From Pseudomonadota bacterium (lineage in GTDB: Bacteria; Desulfobacterota; Desulfovibrionia; Desulfovibrionales; Desulfovibrionaceae): a stretch of 64,000 bases of DNA. The DNA is taken from positions 1-64,000 of the forward strand of contig JAHJLB010000011.1 in assembly GCA_018822105.1 (NCBI GenBank). Direction: 5' to 3'. A program made the translations under genes and the position numbers. Below are positions 48,387-56,846 of the stretch, one piece after another. The notes below the pieces were generated by a model. That model was not told the DNA's origin. It worked only from the letters and a program-made list of their open reading frames with translations, and searched no databases. Positions within the stretch are counted from its first letter, which is position 1, and every line of letters starts with the position of its first letter.

Positions 48387-48921
48387 CGCCAACCCCTCCT
48401 CGCCCCTGGCCGTGCTCGAGGCCCAGGTGCGAGCCGCCTGCCCAGATGCGGACTACCTGGCCCCGGTCATCGCCCCGGCCCCGCACCCCTGCGCCGACAT
48501 GGGGGGGGGCAGCGCCACCATCTCGCAGTGCGTGAACCTGGTCGCCAGCGCGGGCAAGAGGCAGCTCAAGCGCTGCCTGGCCTGCCCCCAGGGCCAGCGC
48601 CTGGCCGCCACCAGCCCGTTCCACCGGCGCCCCAGACAGGTCTATGCCTCCACCCCGAAGCCGCGCCCGGACCTGCCCGCCGAGGATCCCGCCCTGGGCA
48701 CCCTGGCCGCGACCCTGCGCGACCTCACCGCCGACGGCCGCGTGCGCGTGTCCCTGCTCGACGTCATGACCGGCCTTGGCCTGCGCCAGTACGACGACGC
48801 CATGCGGCTGGTGCGCCGGGCCGGGCTCACCACGGGCCGCCCCTTCGGCTCTGTCCCGGCCATCGCAGTGAACCATAGCCTGCGCGAGTTCCTGGCGCGG
48901 AGTGAGGGGGTGAGGGCATGA
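48379..48921 (+). CDS. hypothetical phage protein containing G9 tract
   Basis: MRSANPSSPLAVLEAQVRAACPDADYLAPVIAPAPHPCADMGGGSATISQCVN...; overlapping start/stop with neighbours. Confidence 0.6.
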   Translation: MRSANPSSPLAVLEAQVRAACPDADYLAPVIAPAPHPCADMGGGSATISQCVNLVASAGKRQLKRCLACPQGQRLAATSPFHRRPRQVYASTPKPRPDLPAEDPALGTLAATLRDLTADGRVRVSLLDVMTGLGLRQYDDAMRLVRRAGLTTGRPFGSVPAIAVNHSLREFLARSEGVRA

Positions 48922-49166
48922 GCACGACGACTGATTACGCTGGCCGTGAAGTGGAGAACCTTGAGGGGAAGGACGTTGTTCGCTGGAAAGATTGCCCTGA
49001 CTGCAAGGGGCGCGGCTGGTTCCTCATCCGGCCATTTGAGACTGGCGGGGGCGGAGCTGGCGGACCGAGGAACATGACGCAATGCCCGCGCTGCAAGGCG
49101 ACGCACGCATTCTACGTGCAGCACGGCAGGCTGCCCGAAGTCGGGGAAGTCGAGGCCTCCGCATGA
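48918..49166 (+). CDS. zinc-finger (CxxC x2) hypothetical phage protein
   Basis: KDCPDCKGRGWFLIRPF...MTQCPRCKATHAFYVQHG. Confidence 0.6.
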   Translation: MSTTTDYAGREVENLEGKDVVRWKDCPDCKGRGWFLIRPFETGGGGAGGPRNMTQCPRCKATHAFYVQHGRLPEVGEVEASA

Positions 49167-49606
49167 TCCCCGCCCCCGTCACCGCCCCGCCCGAGCTGCG
49201 CCCGGCCCTGGAGTGCATGCTGGACGAGCTGGCCGCCTCCGGTCTGGACGTCGGGCTTGTTCCGGCGCAGGAGCAGCGGCACCCCGGCCACTCCGTGCGC
49301 ATGGTGCTCCAGCGCAACCCAGCCTGGTACCGCGAGCTGGCCGCCGCCAACCAGCGCCACCGCCGCGTGCGCGCCGCCCGCTTCGCCGATCCGCGCTTCA
49401 AGCGGGCAGACGTGGTGGACGTGCTCCAGCGCCTGCTCACCACCGGCTCGCGCTCCTACCTGGCCAGGCCGCTGTTGGCCGTGGCCGAGGCCGGGCGCAG
49501 CGCCTTCGAGGCAACCAACCCCTGGGCGGCCGCCCCGGCCCACCAGCCCGAGAACTTTCCTTATGACCTGCCCGCCGACACGGCGGCAAGGATGGTGAGC
49601 CTGTGA
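49163..49606 (+). CDS. hypothetical phage protein
   Basis: MIPAPVTAPPELRPALECMLDELAASGLDVGLVPAQEQ..., ATGA-type coupling. Confidence 0.6.
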   Translation: MIPAPVTAPPELRPALECMLDELAASGLDVGLVPAQEQRHPGHSVRMVLQRNPAWYRELAAANQRHRRVRAARFADPRFKRADVVDVLQRLLTTGSRSYLARPLLAVAEAGRSAFEATNPWAAAPAHQPENFPYDLPADTAARMVSL

Positions 49607-49737
49607 GCACTCTCGCCCGATTTTTCTTCCCGGTCGTCGTGTCCGTGTGCGTGAAGTTCGAGTGGTACGACTATGCGGCCCTGTTCGCGTTGTCGGGCGT
49701 CATGGAAGCAATCCGTATGCACGGGGTGCGTCAGTGA
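49603..49737 (+). CDS. small hypothetical membrane-associated protein (44 aa)
   Basis: GTG start overlapping upstream stop: MSTLARFFFPVVVSVCVKFEWYDYAALFALSGVMEAIRMHGVRQ. Confidence 0.4.
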   Translation: MSTLARFFFPVVVSVCVKFEWYDYAALFALSGVMEAIRMHGVRQ

Positions 49738-49973
49738 CCGCCCTCGAGATCCTCTCCACCCTCCTGGCCCTGGTGGCCGTGTGGCGCATCGGCAAGCTGG
49801 ACGTGCGCGGCCAGTATCTCATGCTTGTGGCCCAGGTGGGCTGGGCGGCCTTCGCGGCCTTGGGCAGCCATTGGGCGCTGCTGGCGCAGAGCCTGGTGCT
49901 CATCGTCCTCACGCTCAAGGCCATCCGGCACTGGCGGGCGGAGCAGTTCCGGCGGGTTGGGGGTGCGAGGTGA
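49734..49973 (+). CDS. small multi-TM hypothetical protein
   Basis: GTG start coupled to previous stop: MTALEILSTLLALVAVWRIGKLDVRGQYLMLVAQVGWAAFAALGSHWALLAQSLVLIVLTL. Confidence 0.5.
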   Translation: MTALEILSTLLALVAVWRIGKLDVRGQYLMLVAQVGWAAFAALGSHWALLAQSLVLIVLTLKAIRHWRAEQFRRVGGAR

Positions 49974-49975
49974 CC

Positions 49976-50434
49976 TTAAACGTAGTCAATCGCTACCGAG
50001 TAGGATTCATCCGTTTGCATAAGGGTGGCCTTGCCGACCATATTTGGAGTATCTGCTATCAAATGTATCTGGAAACGTCTTGTCTCGTAAGCGGGTACAG
50101 GAATTGTGGCATTTTTCATTGGATACTCATCAAGCTCAACAACAACATTCGCTCCGTATTCATCCTGTTTTGTGCCAACAACATCATAAAACTGCCCGCA
50201 ATTAGCATAAATTCTCTTTATAACAATATCCCTGTGCTGTCTGTTTGTAATAACGAGAGTGCATTTAAAAGACGTATCGTAAGATTCTACATCATCAAGA
50301 AATGCATATGGCTTGCGAATTTTTTCCTCCTCTTTCCATCTTCTACATTCAATATATCCAACGATACCAGAAATAATGAGGGCAAAGATAGAAACAATAA
50401 AGGCAAGGCTAGAAACAATATCGCTGTAAACCAT
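49976..50434 (-). CDS. AT-rich, single-TM protein of unknown function (moron candidate)
   Basis: RBS CAGGAG then ATG: MVYSDIVSSLAFIVSIFALIISGIVGYIECRRWKEEEKIRKPYAFLDDVESYD...; opposite strand to all flanking phage genes. Confidence 0.7.
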   Translation of the reverse strand: MVYSDIVSSLAFIVSIFALIISGIVGYIECRRWKEEEKIRKPYAFLDDVESYDTSFKCTLVITNRQHRDIVIKRIYANCGQFYDVVGTKQDEYGANVVVELDEYPMKNATIPVPAYETRRFQIHLIADTPNMVGKATLMQTDESYSVAIDYV

Positions 50435-50476
50435 AATGTACTCCTGAGGCATGCCACATTATTTTACGGCTAGAGG

Positions 50477-50557
50477 TGGGGGCTGCCCTGTGGTGCGCGA
50501 ACACCACCTGGCGGCCGGATAAGTTGCAGTATCCGACCAGGTGAAACCCAGCCCCCA
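50477..50557 (+). ncRNA. structured leader RNA, C4-antisense-like
   Basis: Outer stem TGGGGGCTG (50477-50485)/CAGCCCCCA (50549-50557); hairpin GTGGTG/CACCAC (50490-50495/50502-50507); stem CACCTGG/CCAGGTG (50505-50511/50537-50543) enclosing CGGATA/TATCCG (50516-50521/50530-50535); loop complementarity to downstream start region. Confidence 0.6.
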
Positions 50558-50597
50558 GATCTCGTAGGCGAGTTCGGGGATAGCACAAGAGGGTCGG

Positions 50598-51968
50598 ATG
50601 GAAAACCTCAAAATCGAAGAGTGGCCCGTGGAACGACTCCAGCCCAGCGCAACCCAGCTCCGGCAGCATGATGCCGCCGTTCCCCGCATGGCCGAGGCCC
50701 TGCGCGAGTTCGGCTTCCGCGTGCCCCTGCTGGCCAAGAGCGACGGCGAAGTCATCGACGGCCATCTACGCCTCAAGGCCGCCCTGGCCATCGGCCTGGC
50801 CACGGTCCCGGTCATCCTGGCCGACGATCTCACCCCCACCCAGGTGCGTACCTTCCGGCTGCTGGTGAACCGCTCGGCCACCTGGGCGGACTGGGCCGAG
50901 GATGCGCTGCGCGTGGAGCTTGCCCAGCTGCAGGCGCTGGACGTGGACCTGGCGCTCACCGGCTTCGACGCCCGCGAGCTGGACGCCTTCATCCTGGGCG
51001 CCACCCTGCCGGGCAAGGCCGACCCGGACGCCGTGCCCGAGCCCCCGGCCGAGCCCGTGAGCAAAGAGGGCGACCTGTGGCTCCTGGGCCGCCATCGTCT
51101 GCTCTGCGGCGACTCCCGCTCACAAGCGGACGTGGCCCGGCTCATGGACGGCGAGGCGGCGGACATGGTCTGGACCGACCCGCCCTACAATGTGGCCTAT
51201 GAGGGCAAGGCCGGGCGCATCAAAAACGACAGCATGAGCAGCTCGGCCTTCGATGCCTTCCTGGACGGGCTCTTCACCCAGGCCTGGACAGCCCTGGCCG
51301 ACGGCGGCGCCATCTACGTGGCCCATTCCGAGGCCGGGGGCGGCCTGGCCTTCCGGCAGGCCTTTGCCCGCGCAGGGTTCAAGCTGGCCTCCTGCCTCAT
51401 CTGGCGCAAGCACCAGATGGTGCTGGGCCGGGGCGACTACCACTGGCAGCACGAGCCCATCCTCTACGGCTGGAAGCCCACGGCCGCGCACACCTGGCAT
51501 GCGGACCGCAAGCAGACCACGCTCCTAGAGCACTTCGCCGGGGCCACCGTGCTGGAGGCAGCGCCGGGACAGTGGCAGATCGCCACCGGAGACGCCGTGC
51601 TGCTCGTCACCGGCCAAGGCGTCACCGTGGAGCAGCTCGACTCCAGCGTCCTCTCCGTTCCCAAGCCCGCCGTGAGCGCCCTGCACCCCACCATGAAGCC
51701 CGTGGCCCTGGTGGAGCGCATGCTGGCCAACAGCAGCCCGCGCGGCGGCCTGGTGTTCGACCCCTGCGGGGGCTCCGGCACCACGCTCATGGCGGCAGAG
51801 CGCATGGGGCGGCGCTGCAACACCATGGAACTCGACCCACGCTTTGCCGATGTCATCAAGCAGAGGTGGGAGGACTACACCGGGCAGACGGCCGTGCTGT
51901 CCACAAGCATGGCCTCTTGTCCAGCCGCCCTGCCCGCCACACACCAGGAGGCCGCCCATGCACAGTGA
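50598..51968 (+). CDS. ParB-N domain / DNA methyltransferase fusion
   Basis: N-terminal ParB-like (GEVIDGHLRLKAALAIG), MTase motif VWTDPPYNVAYEG and FDPCGGSGTTLMAAERMGR. Confidence 0.88.
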   Translation: MENLKIEEWPVERLQPSATQLRQHDAAVPRMAEALREFGFRVPLLAKSDGEVIDGHLRLKAALAIGLATVPVILADDLTPTQVRTFRLLVNRSATWADWAEDALRVELAQLQALDVDLALTGFDARELDAFILGATLPGKADPDAVPEPPAEPVSKEGDLWLLGRHRLLCGDSRSQADVARLMDGEAADMVWTDPPYNVAYEGKAGRIKNDSMSSSAFDAFLDGLFTQAWTALADGGAIYVAHSEAGGGLAFRQAFARAGFKLASCLIWRKHQMVLGRGDYHWQHEPILYGWKPTAAHTWHADRKQTTLLEHFAGATVLEAAPGQWQIATGDAVLLVTGQGVTVEQLDSSVLSVPKPAVSALHPTMKPVALVERMLANSSPRGGLVFDPCGGSGTTLMAAERMGRRCNTMELDPRFADVIKQRWEDYTGQTAVLSTSMASCPAALPATHQEAAHAQ

Positions 51969-52746
51969 GCAAGACCTCCTCGCCCTGGCGGCGCAGAGCG
52001 GGAAGAATGACCTGGCCTTTCTGATCAAGGCCAAGGAGGAAGCGAAGCGCCGCATGAGTGACAACGCATCGCCCGAGAACGTCCGGGCCTTCAACACGGC
52101 CAAGGACGCCGTGGAGGCCGAGGCCGCCAAGCTGCAGCCCGCCGCCCCCGGCCTGACCTTCAAGACCCAGCTGGCCGCCGTGGACTGGCTCACGGCCCAG
52201 GGCTTCAAGATCAAGAAGTCCAAGTTCAACGAGGACCTGAAAGGCCGCAAGCGGGGCGGGCCGAAGATCGCCACCAACACGGACGGCCACTTCGAGGCCT
52301 CCGCCCTGCTGGCCTATGCCCAGGTGCACCTGCCCCCCCTGGCTAGGGCCGAGGACGCCAAGAGCAGCGCCGTGGCCAACATGAAAATCACGGCCGACAC
52401 CCGGCTCAAGGAAGTGCAGGCCCAGCGCCAGGAGTTGAAGCTGCAGAAAGAGCAGGGCCAGCTCATGCGCATCAGCGAGCACGAGGCCCAGCTGGCCGCG
52501 CGGGCCATGTTCTTCCGGAGCGAGCTGGAAGGCTTCGGCCTGCGCGCCATCCCGGCCCTGATCCAGCTGGCGGGCGGGGACGAGGCCAAGCTGCCCGAGG
52601 CCCTGGAGTGGTGGGCCGACACGGCGGCAGACCTCATGGACGCCTGGGCGCAGGATCGCGAATTCACCACCGGCGACGAAGTGGAGATCCAGGGCGACGA
52701 ACCCGGCGGCGAGGAGCTGGCCGAGGATGTGGGGGCAGAAGGGTGA
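51958..52746 (+). CDS. putative terminase small subunit
   Basis: Position directly upstream of the large-subunit locus; N-terminal LTAQGFKIKKSKFNEDLK DNA-binding-like region, coiled coil, acidic tail. Confidence 0.6.
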   Translation: MHSEQDLLALAAQSGKNDLAFLIKAKEEAKRRMSDNASPENVRAFNTAKDAVEAEAAKLQPAAPGLTFKTQLAAVDWLTAQGFKIKKSKFNEDLKGRKRGGPKIATNTDGHFEASALLAYAQVHLPPLARAEDAKSSAVANMKITADTRLKEVQAQRQELKLQKEQGQLMRISEHEAQLAARAMFFRSELEGFGLRAIPALIQLAGGDEAKLPEALEWWADTAADLMDAWAQDREFTTGDEVEIQGDEPGGEELAEDVGAEG

Positions 52747-53573
52747 GCACTCCGACCCGCCCCGTTCTCCGCTACCATGGCGGCAAGTGGAAGCTGGCCC
52801 CGTGGATCATCAGCCACTTCCCGGCGCATCGGGCCTATGTGGAGCCTTTCGGGGGGGGGGCATCCGTGCTGCTGCGTAAGCCCAGGGTGCCGACAGAGGT
52901 TTGGAATGATCTGGACGGTGAGCTGGTGCACCTGTTCAAGGTGCTCCGTGACCCCTCGAGCGTAGAGGCATTATCCAGATCCTGCGCCCTCACGCCCTTT
53001 GCGCGAGAGGAGTTCGATCTCTCCTACGAGGAAACCGAGGACCAGGTGGAGCGCGCCCGCCGCTTCATCGTCCGTAGCTTCTTTGGCTACGGCAGCAAGG
53101 CATGTATCAGCCATGCCAAGAACGGATTTCGCTGTCTGCGCACAGGCGAGAATTCTCCGGCAGTAGACTGGAGCCGCTACCCGGAGGCCTTGCAAGCCGC
53201 CGCGCGTCGCATGCTTGGCGTGGTCATTGAGCACAAGCCTGCCCTGGACATCATCCGGCGCTTCGACCGCCAAGATACCCTGTTCTATTTGGACCCGCCC
53301 TACGTCCAGGGCCTGCGGAATCTTGAGCAGGGCATCTACCGCCACGAAATGACCGACGATGAACACCGCGAGCTGGCTGCCAGCCTGCTGGAGATCAAGG
53401 GCATGGCCGTAGTGAGCGGCTACCGCTGCGCGCTCTATGACGAGCTGTATTCTGGCTGGCGGCGCTTGGACTGCCGGGCTTATGCCGACAAAGCCAGCCC
53501 GCGCACCGAGTCGCTGTGGATATCGCCGAAGGCCCAGGCCGCAACGCAAGGCAAGCTCCTGGAGGTAGTCTAG
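52743..53573 (+). CDS. Dam-like adenine-specific DNA methyltransferase
   Basis: LRYHGGKWKLAPWIISHFPAHRAYVEPFGGGASVLLRK motif I; LFYLDPPYVQG motif IV. Confidence 0.9.
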   Translation: MSTPTRPVLRYHGGKWKLAPWIISHFPAHRAYVEPFGGGASVLLRKPRVPTEVWNDLDGELVHLFKVLRDPSSVEALSRSCALTPFAREEFDLSYEETEDQVERARRFIVRSFFGYGSKACISHAKNGFRCLRTGENSPAVDWSRYPEALQAAARRMLGVVIEHKPALDIIRRFDRQDTLFYLDPPYVQGLRNLEQGIYRHEMTDDEHRELAASLLEIKGMAVVSGYRCALYDELYSGWRRLDCRAYADKASPRTESLWISPKAQAATQGKLLEVV

Positions 53574-53575
53574 CC

Positions 53576-55447
53576 ATGCGCTTCCGCTTCACCAGCCCCG
53601 AGCGGCATATCTTCCGCCGCCTGCCGCCCCAGAAGCCGTCCGACTGGGCGGCCGAGCACCTCATCGTTCCCGACGGCCCCGGCGCGGGCGGCCGCTGGCG
53701 GCGCGACGTGGCCCCCTACGCCGTGGGCATCATGGACACCTGGGCCGAGCCCAGCGTGGAGGAGGTGCTCGTCTGCGGCACCCCGCAAAGCGGCAAGACG
53801 CTCATCATGTACGCCTGCCTGGGTTACTGCGTTGCCCGGCGGCCCGGCCCGCGCATGCTCTCCATGCCGGACGATCCGGCCCTGGCCAAGGTGCTGGAGG
53901 CCAAGCTCAAGCCCCTGTTCCGCCGCACCCGGCCCGTGGCCCGCCTGCTGCGCAAGTTCCGCTCCGGCGCCATCCTGTTCCGCGACGGCACCGCCCTGCA
54001 CCTGGCCAGCGCGCAGTCCCCCAGCCAGCGCGCCTCCATCTCCATCCAGGACCTGTTCATGGACGAGGAGGATCTGTACAAGCAGTTCGCGGGCGCGGGC
54101 GTGCCCGTGGTCGACCTCATGGAGCGCACGCGCCAGTACCGCCACAAGCGCAAGATCCTGCGCGTCAGCAAGCCCGTGGGCGGCGAGGAGTCGAGCATCT
54201 GGACAGCGGTCCACGCGGCGGACGAGCTGCGCCACTTCGAGGTGCGCTGCCCGGCCTGCTCCGAATTTCAGCCCATGGCCGAGGAAGGCCTGGTCTGCCT
54301 GACCGAGAGCCCCTCATCCAAACAGACAGATACCCAGCGCATCAAGCGCGAGGGCCTGGGGCGCTACAAGTGCCAGTGCTGCGGCTACCTCTGGACCGAC
54401 CACATGCGCGACGTGGCCGTGGCCGCTGGCCGCTGGCGCAGCACCGAGCCCGTTGCCCGGCCGCGCAGCGTGGGCTTCCACCTGCCCGCCATCCTCTCCC
54501 GCGCGGTCAGCCTGTCCGAGATCCTGGCCGACAAGCTGGCGGCCGAGGCCACGGACAGCCCGGACGTGAAGCAGGCCTACGCCAACGGCATGTGGGCCGA
54601 GCCGTACAGGCCCGTGGTGCGCGAGACAAAGGAAAGCGCCATCCTGGCCCTGCGCGACCCGGAGCTGCCAGCGCGCACCATCCCGGCCGGTTACGTGGCC
54701 CTGACCGCTGGCATCGACATGCAGAAGCACGGCTTCTGGTTCCTGGTCTGCGCCTGGACGCCGGGGCTCGAGTGCGCGGTCATCGACTATGGCCGCCTGC
54801 GCGACTGGGAGGACGTGGCCCGCCTGGTGTGGCACACCGCCTACGCCCAGGAATCCGGCGGGCCTGCTCTGCCTGTGTGGCGGGCCGGGCTCGACACCGG
54901 CGGCGGCAAGACCGACGAAGACCTGCTCACCCGCACGGAGGAGGCCTACGCATTCATCCGCCGCCAGCCGCCGAACCGCGTCTTTGCCACCAAGGGCGCC
55001 AGCCGCCAGATGCTCACCCCCGTGGCCTGGAACGTGCTGGACAAGATGCCCCGCTCCCGCGCGCCAATCCCCGGCGGGCTCACGCTCTACTCGCTCGACC
55101 CCAACTATTTCAAGTCCCTGGTGCATGCGCGCCTGCAGGCCGATGCCAGGCAGCCGCTGCGCCTGCACCGCGACTGCGAGGAGAGCCTCGCGCAGCAGCT
55201 CGCGGCGGAGCGCCAGGTGCGCAGCCGCAGCGGCCAGGTGTCCTGGGAGCGCGTTCACCGCGACAACCACTACCTGGATTGCGCCTGCCTGAATTTCGCC
55301 GCCGCCCACGCCAGCTGGACACCCAGCCTGGAGCTGCTTTGCCAGATAGAGGAGCGCCGCCGCCAGCAGGCCGCAGCCCAGCCCAAGCCCCAGGCCCCGG
55401 CCCCGCAGGCCATGAACCCGTACACCGGAGAGGAGCACCGCTCATGA
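53576..55447 (+). CDS. terminase large subunit (GpA family)
   Basis: VCGTPQSGKTLIMYACLGYC, DDPALAKVLEAKLKPLFRRT, DLFMDEEDLYKQFAG; GpA-like length and motifs. Confidence 0.9.
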   Translation: MRFRFTSPERHIFRRLPPQKPSDWAAEHLIVPDGPGAGGRWRRDVAPYAVGIMDTWAEPSVEEVLVCGTPQSGKTLIMYACLGYCVARRPGPRMLSMPDDPALAKVLEAKLKPLFRRTRPVARLLRKFRSGAILFRDGTALHLASAQSPSQRASISIQDLFMDEEDLYKQFAGAGVPVVDLMERTRQYRHKRKILRVSKPVGGEESSIWTAVHAADELRHFEVRCPACSEFQPMAEEGLVCLTESPSSKQTDTQRIKREGLGRYKCQCCGYLWTDHMRDVAVAAGRWRSTEPVARPRSVGFHLPAILSRAVSLSEILADKLAAEATDSPDVKQAYANGMWAEPYRPVVRETKESAILALRDPELPARTIPAGYVALTAGIDMQKHGFWFLVCAWTPGLECAVIDYGRLRDWEDVARLVWHTAYAQESGGPALPVWRAGLDTGGGKTDEDLLTRTEEAYAFIRRQPPNRVFATKGASRQMLTPVAWNVLDKMPRSRAPIPGGLTLYSLDPNYFKSLVHARLQADARQPLRLHRDCEESLAQQLAAERQVRSRSGQVSWERVHRDNHYLDCACLNFAAAHASWTPSLELLCQIEERRRQQAAAQPKPQAPAPQAMNPYTGEEHRS

Positions 55448-55677
55448 GCAGCAAGAAAGCCATCGCCGCAGCAATCGCCCTGGCCCAGGCCGGTGTGGAC
55501 TACTCGCCCAAGACCGGGGCCACCTGCCCGTGCTGCAAGGCGGATCATGTGAGTGTGTACAAAACTATGCCATGGGTCGGTAGCATGCGAGTGCGCTACC
55601 ATAAGTGCCAGACCAACTCCTGCATGATTTCAGCAATCGGTGCAGGAATTAAGAGCATTGAGGTTTGTCATGATTGA
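55444..55677 (+). CDS. small zinc-finger protein (Ogr/Delta-like)
   Basis: CPCCKADHVSVYKTMPWVGSMRVRYHKCQTNSC. Confidence 0.55.
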   Translation: MSSKKAIAAAIALAQAGVDYSPKTGATCPCCKADHVSVYKTMPWVGSMRVRYHKCQTNSCMISAIGAGIKSIEVCHD

Positions 55678-56447
55678 TCATTGCGAATGATGTTCTGAAC
55701 AGCTTCCGAAGAAGCTGCAAACTGCAAAGACGTTGAATCAATTCTTTGTTGACGAATTGAAATACTGAACATCAGCATCTGACGACTATACATATCGCCT
55801 TGCTTCTTATCTGAAATTCCAGTCAGAGGCTTAAGCACTTCGATATACAAATCTGCTTCCGCAATGAGTCTTTGCAACGATCTCCACCAGCACATAAGTG
55901 TTTCAGGTTCAGTAATATGGTCAATATCATTGTTTGCAAGTGCGTTTTCAACGATATCGTAAATACCGGAAGTGTTGTCATACATTGATGTGTACGAGTA
56001 ATGAATTGTGATTGCATTTGCGTCTAGGAGTGACAAGTCCTTAGCATCCATATCGCTAATCGATCCCATAAGATGCTTATCTTTGAGCATTCTTATGTAC
56101 GCAGCAGGTAGCACTGTGGAGCCACCGGGTGCTTTCTTCTGGTTGAAGCTGTCCCTAAACACCGATGAGACAATGAGGCAAAGCGAATGTTCAACTGTAT
56201 AGTTTTCTCCAGATAGTTTTGACCACATCTCCTGTGCGTCGCTCGGTAACAATTCAACTATATAATTACTTACGACTTCTTTCATCGCTTTTATCCACAT
56301 TATCCTTGACAATATTACTAATGCGATCTTCCGCTCTGCCTCGCGTCTTGCGCGTTTTGCCCAATACCCTGTGGACCAGTGCATTGCCAAAGAACCGGCA
56401 ACGGCTCCAAGGCATGCGGACATGATGGCTATGGTTGCTTCGCTCAT
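55668..56447 (-). CDS. AT-rich, N-terminal-TM protein of unknown function (moron candidate)
   Basis: RBS GGGAGG then MSEATIAIMSACLGAVAGSLAMHWSTGYWAKRARREAERK...; opposite strand inside the packaging/head operon. Confidence 0.7.
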   Translation of the reverse strand: MSEATIAIMSACLGAVAGSLAMHWSTGYWAKRARREAERKIALVILSRIMWIKAMKEVVSNYIVELLPSDAQEMWSKLSGENYTVEHSLCLIVSSVFRDSFNQKKAPGGSTVLPAAYIRMLKDKHLMGSISDMDAKDLSLLDANAITIHYSYTSMYDNTSGIYDIVENALANNDIDHITEPETLMCWWRSLQRLIAEADLYIEVLKPLTGISDKKQGDMYSRQMLMFSISIRQQRIDSTSLQFAASSEAVQNIIRNDQS

Positions 56448-56630
56448 GAGCCCTCCCGATCTTCCCGTGCAGATAGCATGGGGAATATCATAGCGCAATG
56501 TCGCGTTCACATATGTTGTCAATGTGTTACGCCTTGCTGCGCATAGTAAATTACCACCCCTGGTAACGACACCCTTCCATTCCGTTTCCGTGCGGAAGTA
56601 AAACGGACGCAAATCTTACGGAGGATTTGC

Positions 56631-56846
56631 GTGGCCACACTCGCGGAACTTCACGCCAAGCTTGCCACCTACCAGAACGCCGAGGACGCCATCGTCATGG
56701 GCGCGCAGTCCTACGAGATTGCCGGGCGCAAGGTTACCAAGGCCAACCTCCCCGCCATCCAGGCCAAGATCGCAGAGCTGGAGCAGCGCATTGCCGCCCT
56801 CCGGGGCAACCGCCACGGCCAGGCCGTGTTCGCGGGGCGCAGATGA
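56631..56846 (+). CDS. gpW-like head-tail joining protein
   Basis: GTG start with GGAGG; MATLAELHAKLATYQNAEDAIVMGAQSYEIAGRKVTKANLPAIQAKIAELEQRIAAL, directly upstream of portal. Confidence 0.75.
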   Translation: MATLAELHAKLATYQNAEDAIVMGAQSYEIAGRKVTKANLPAIQAKIAELEQRIAALRGNRHGQAVFAGRR

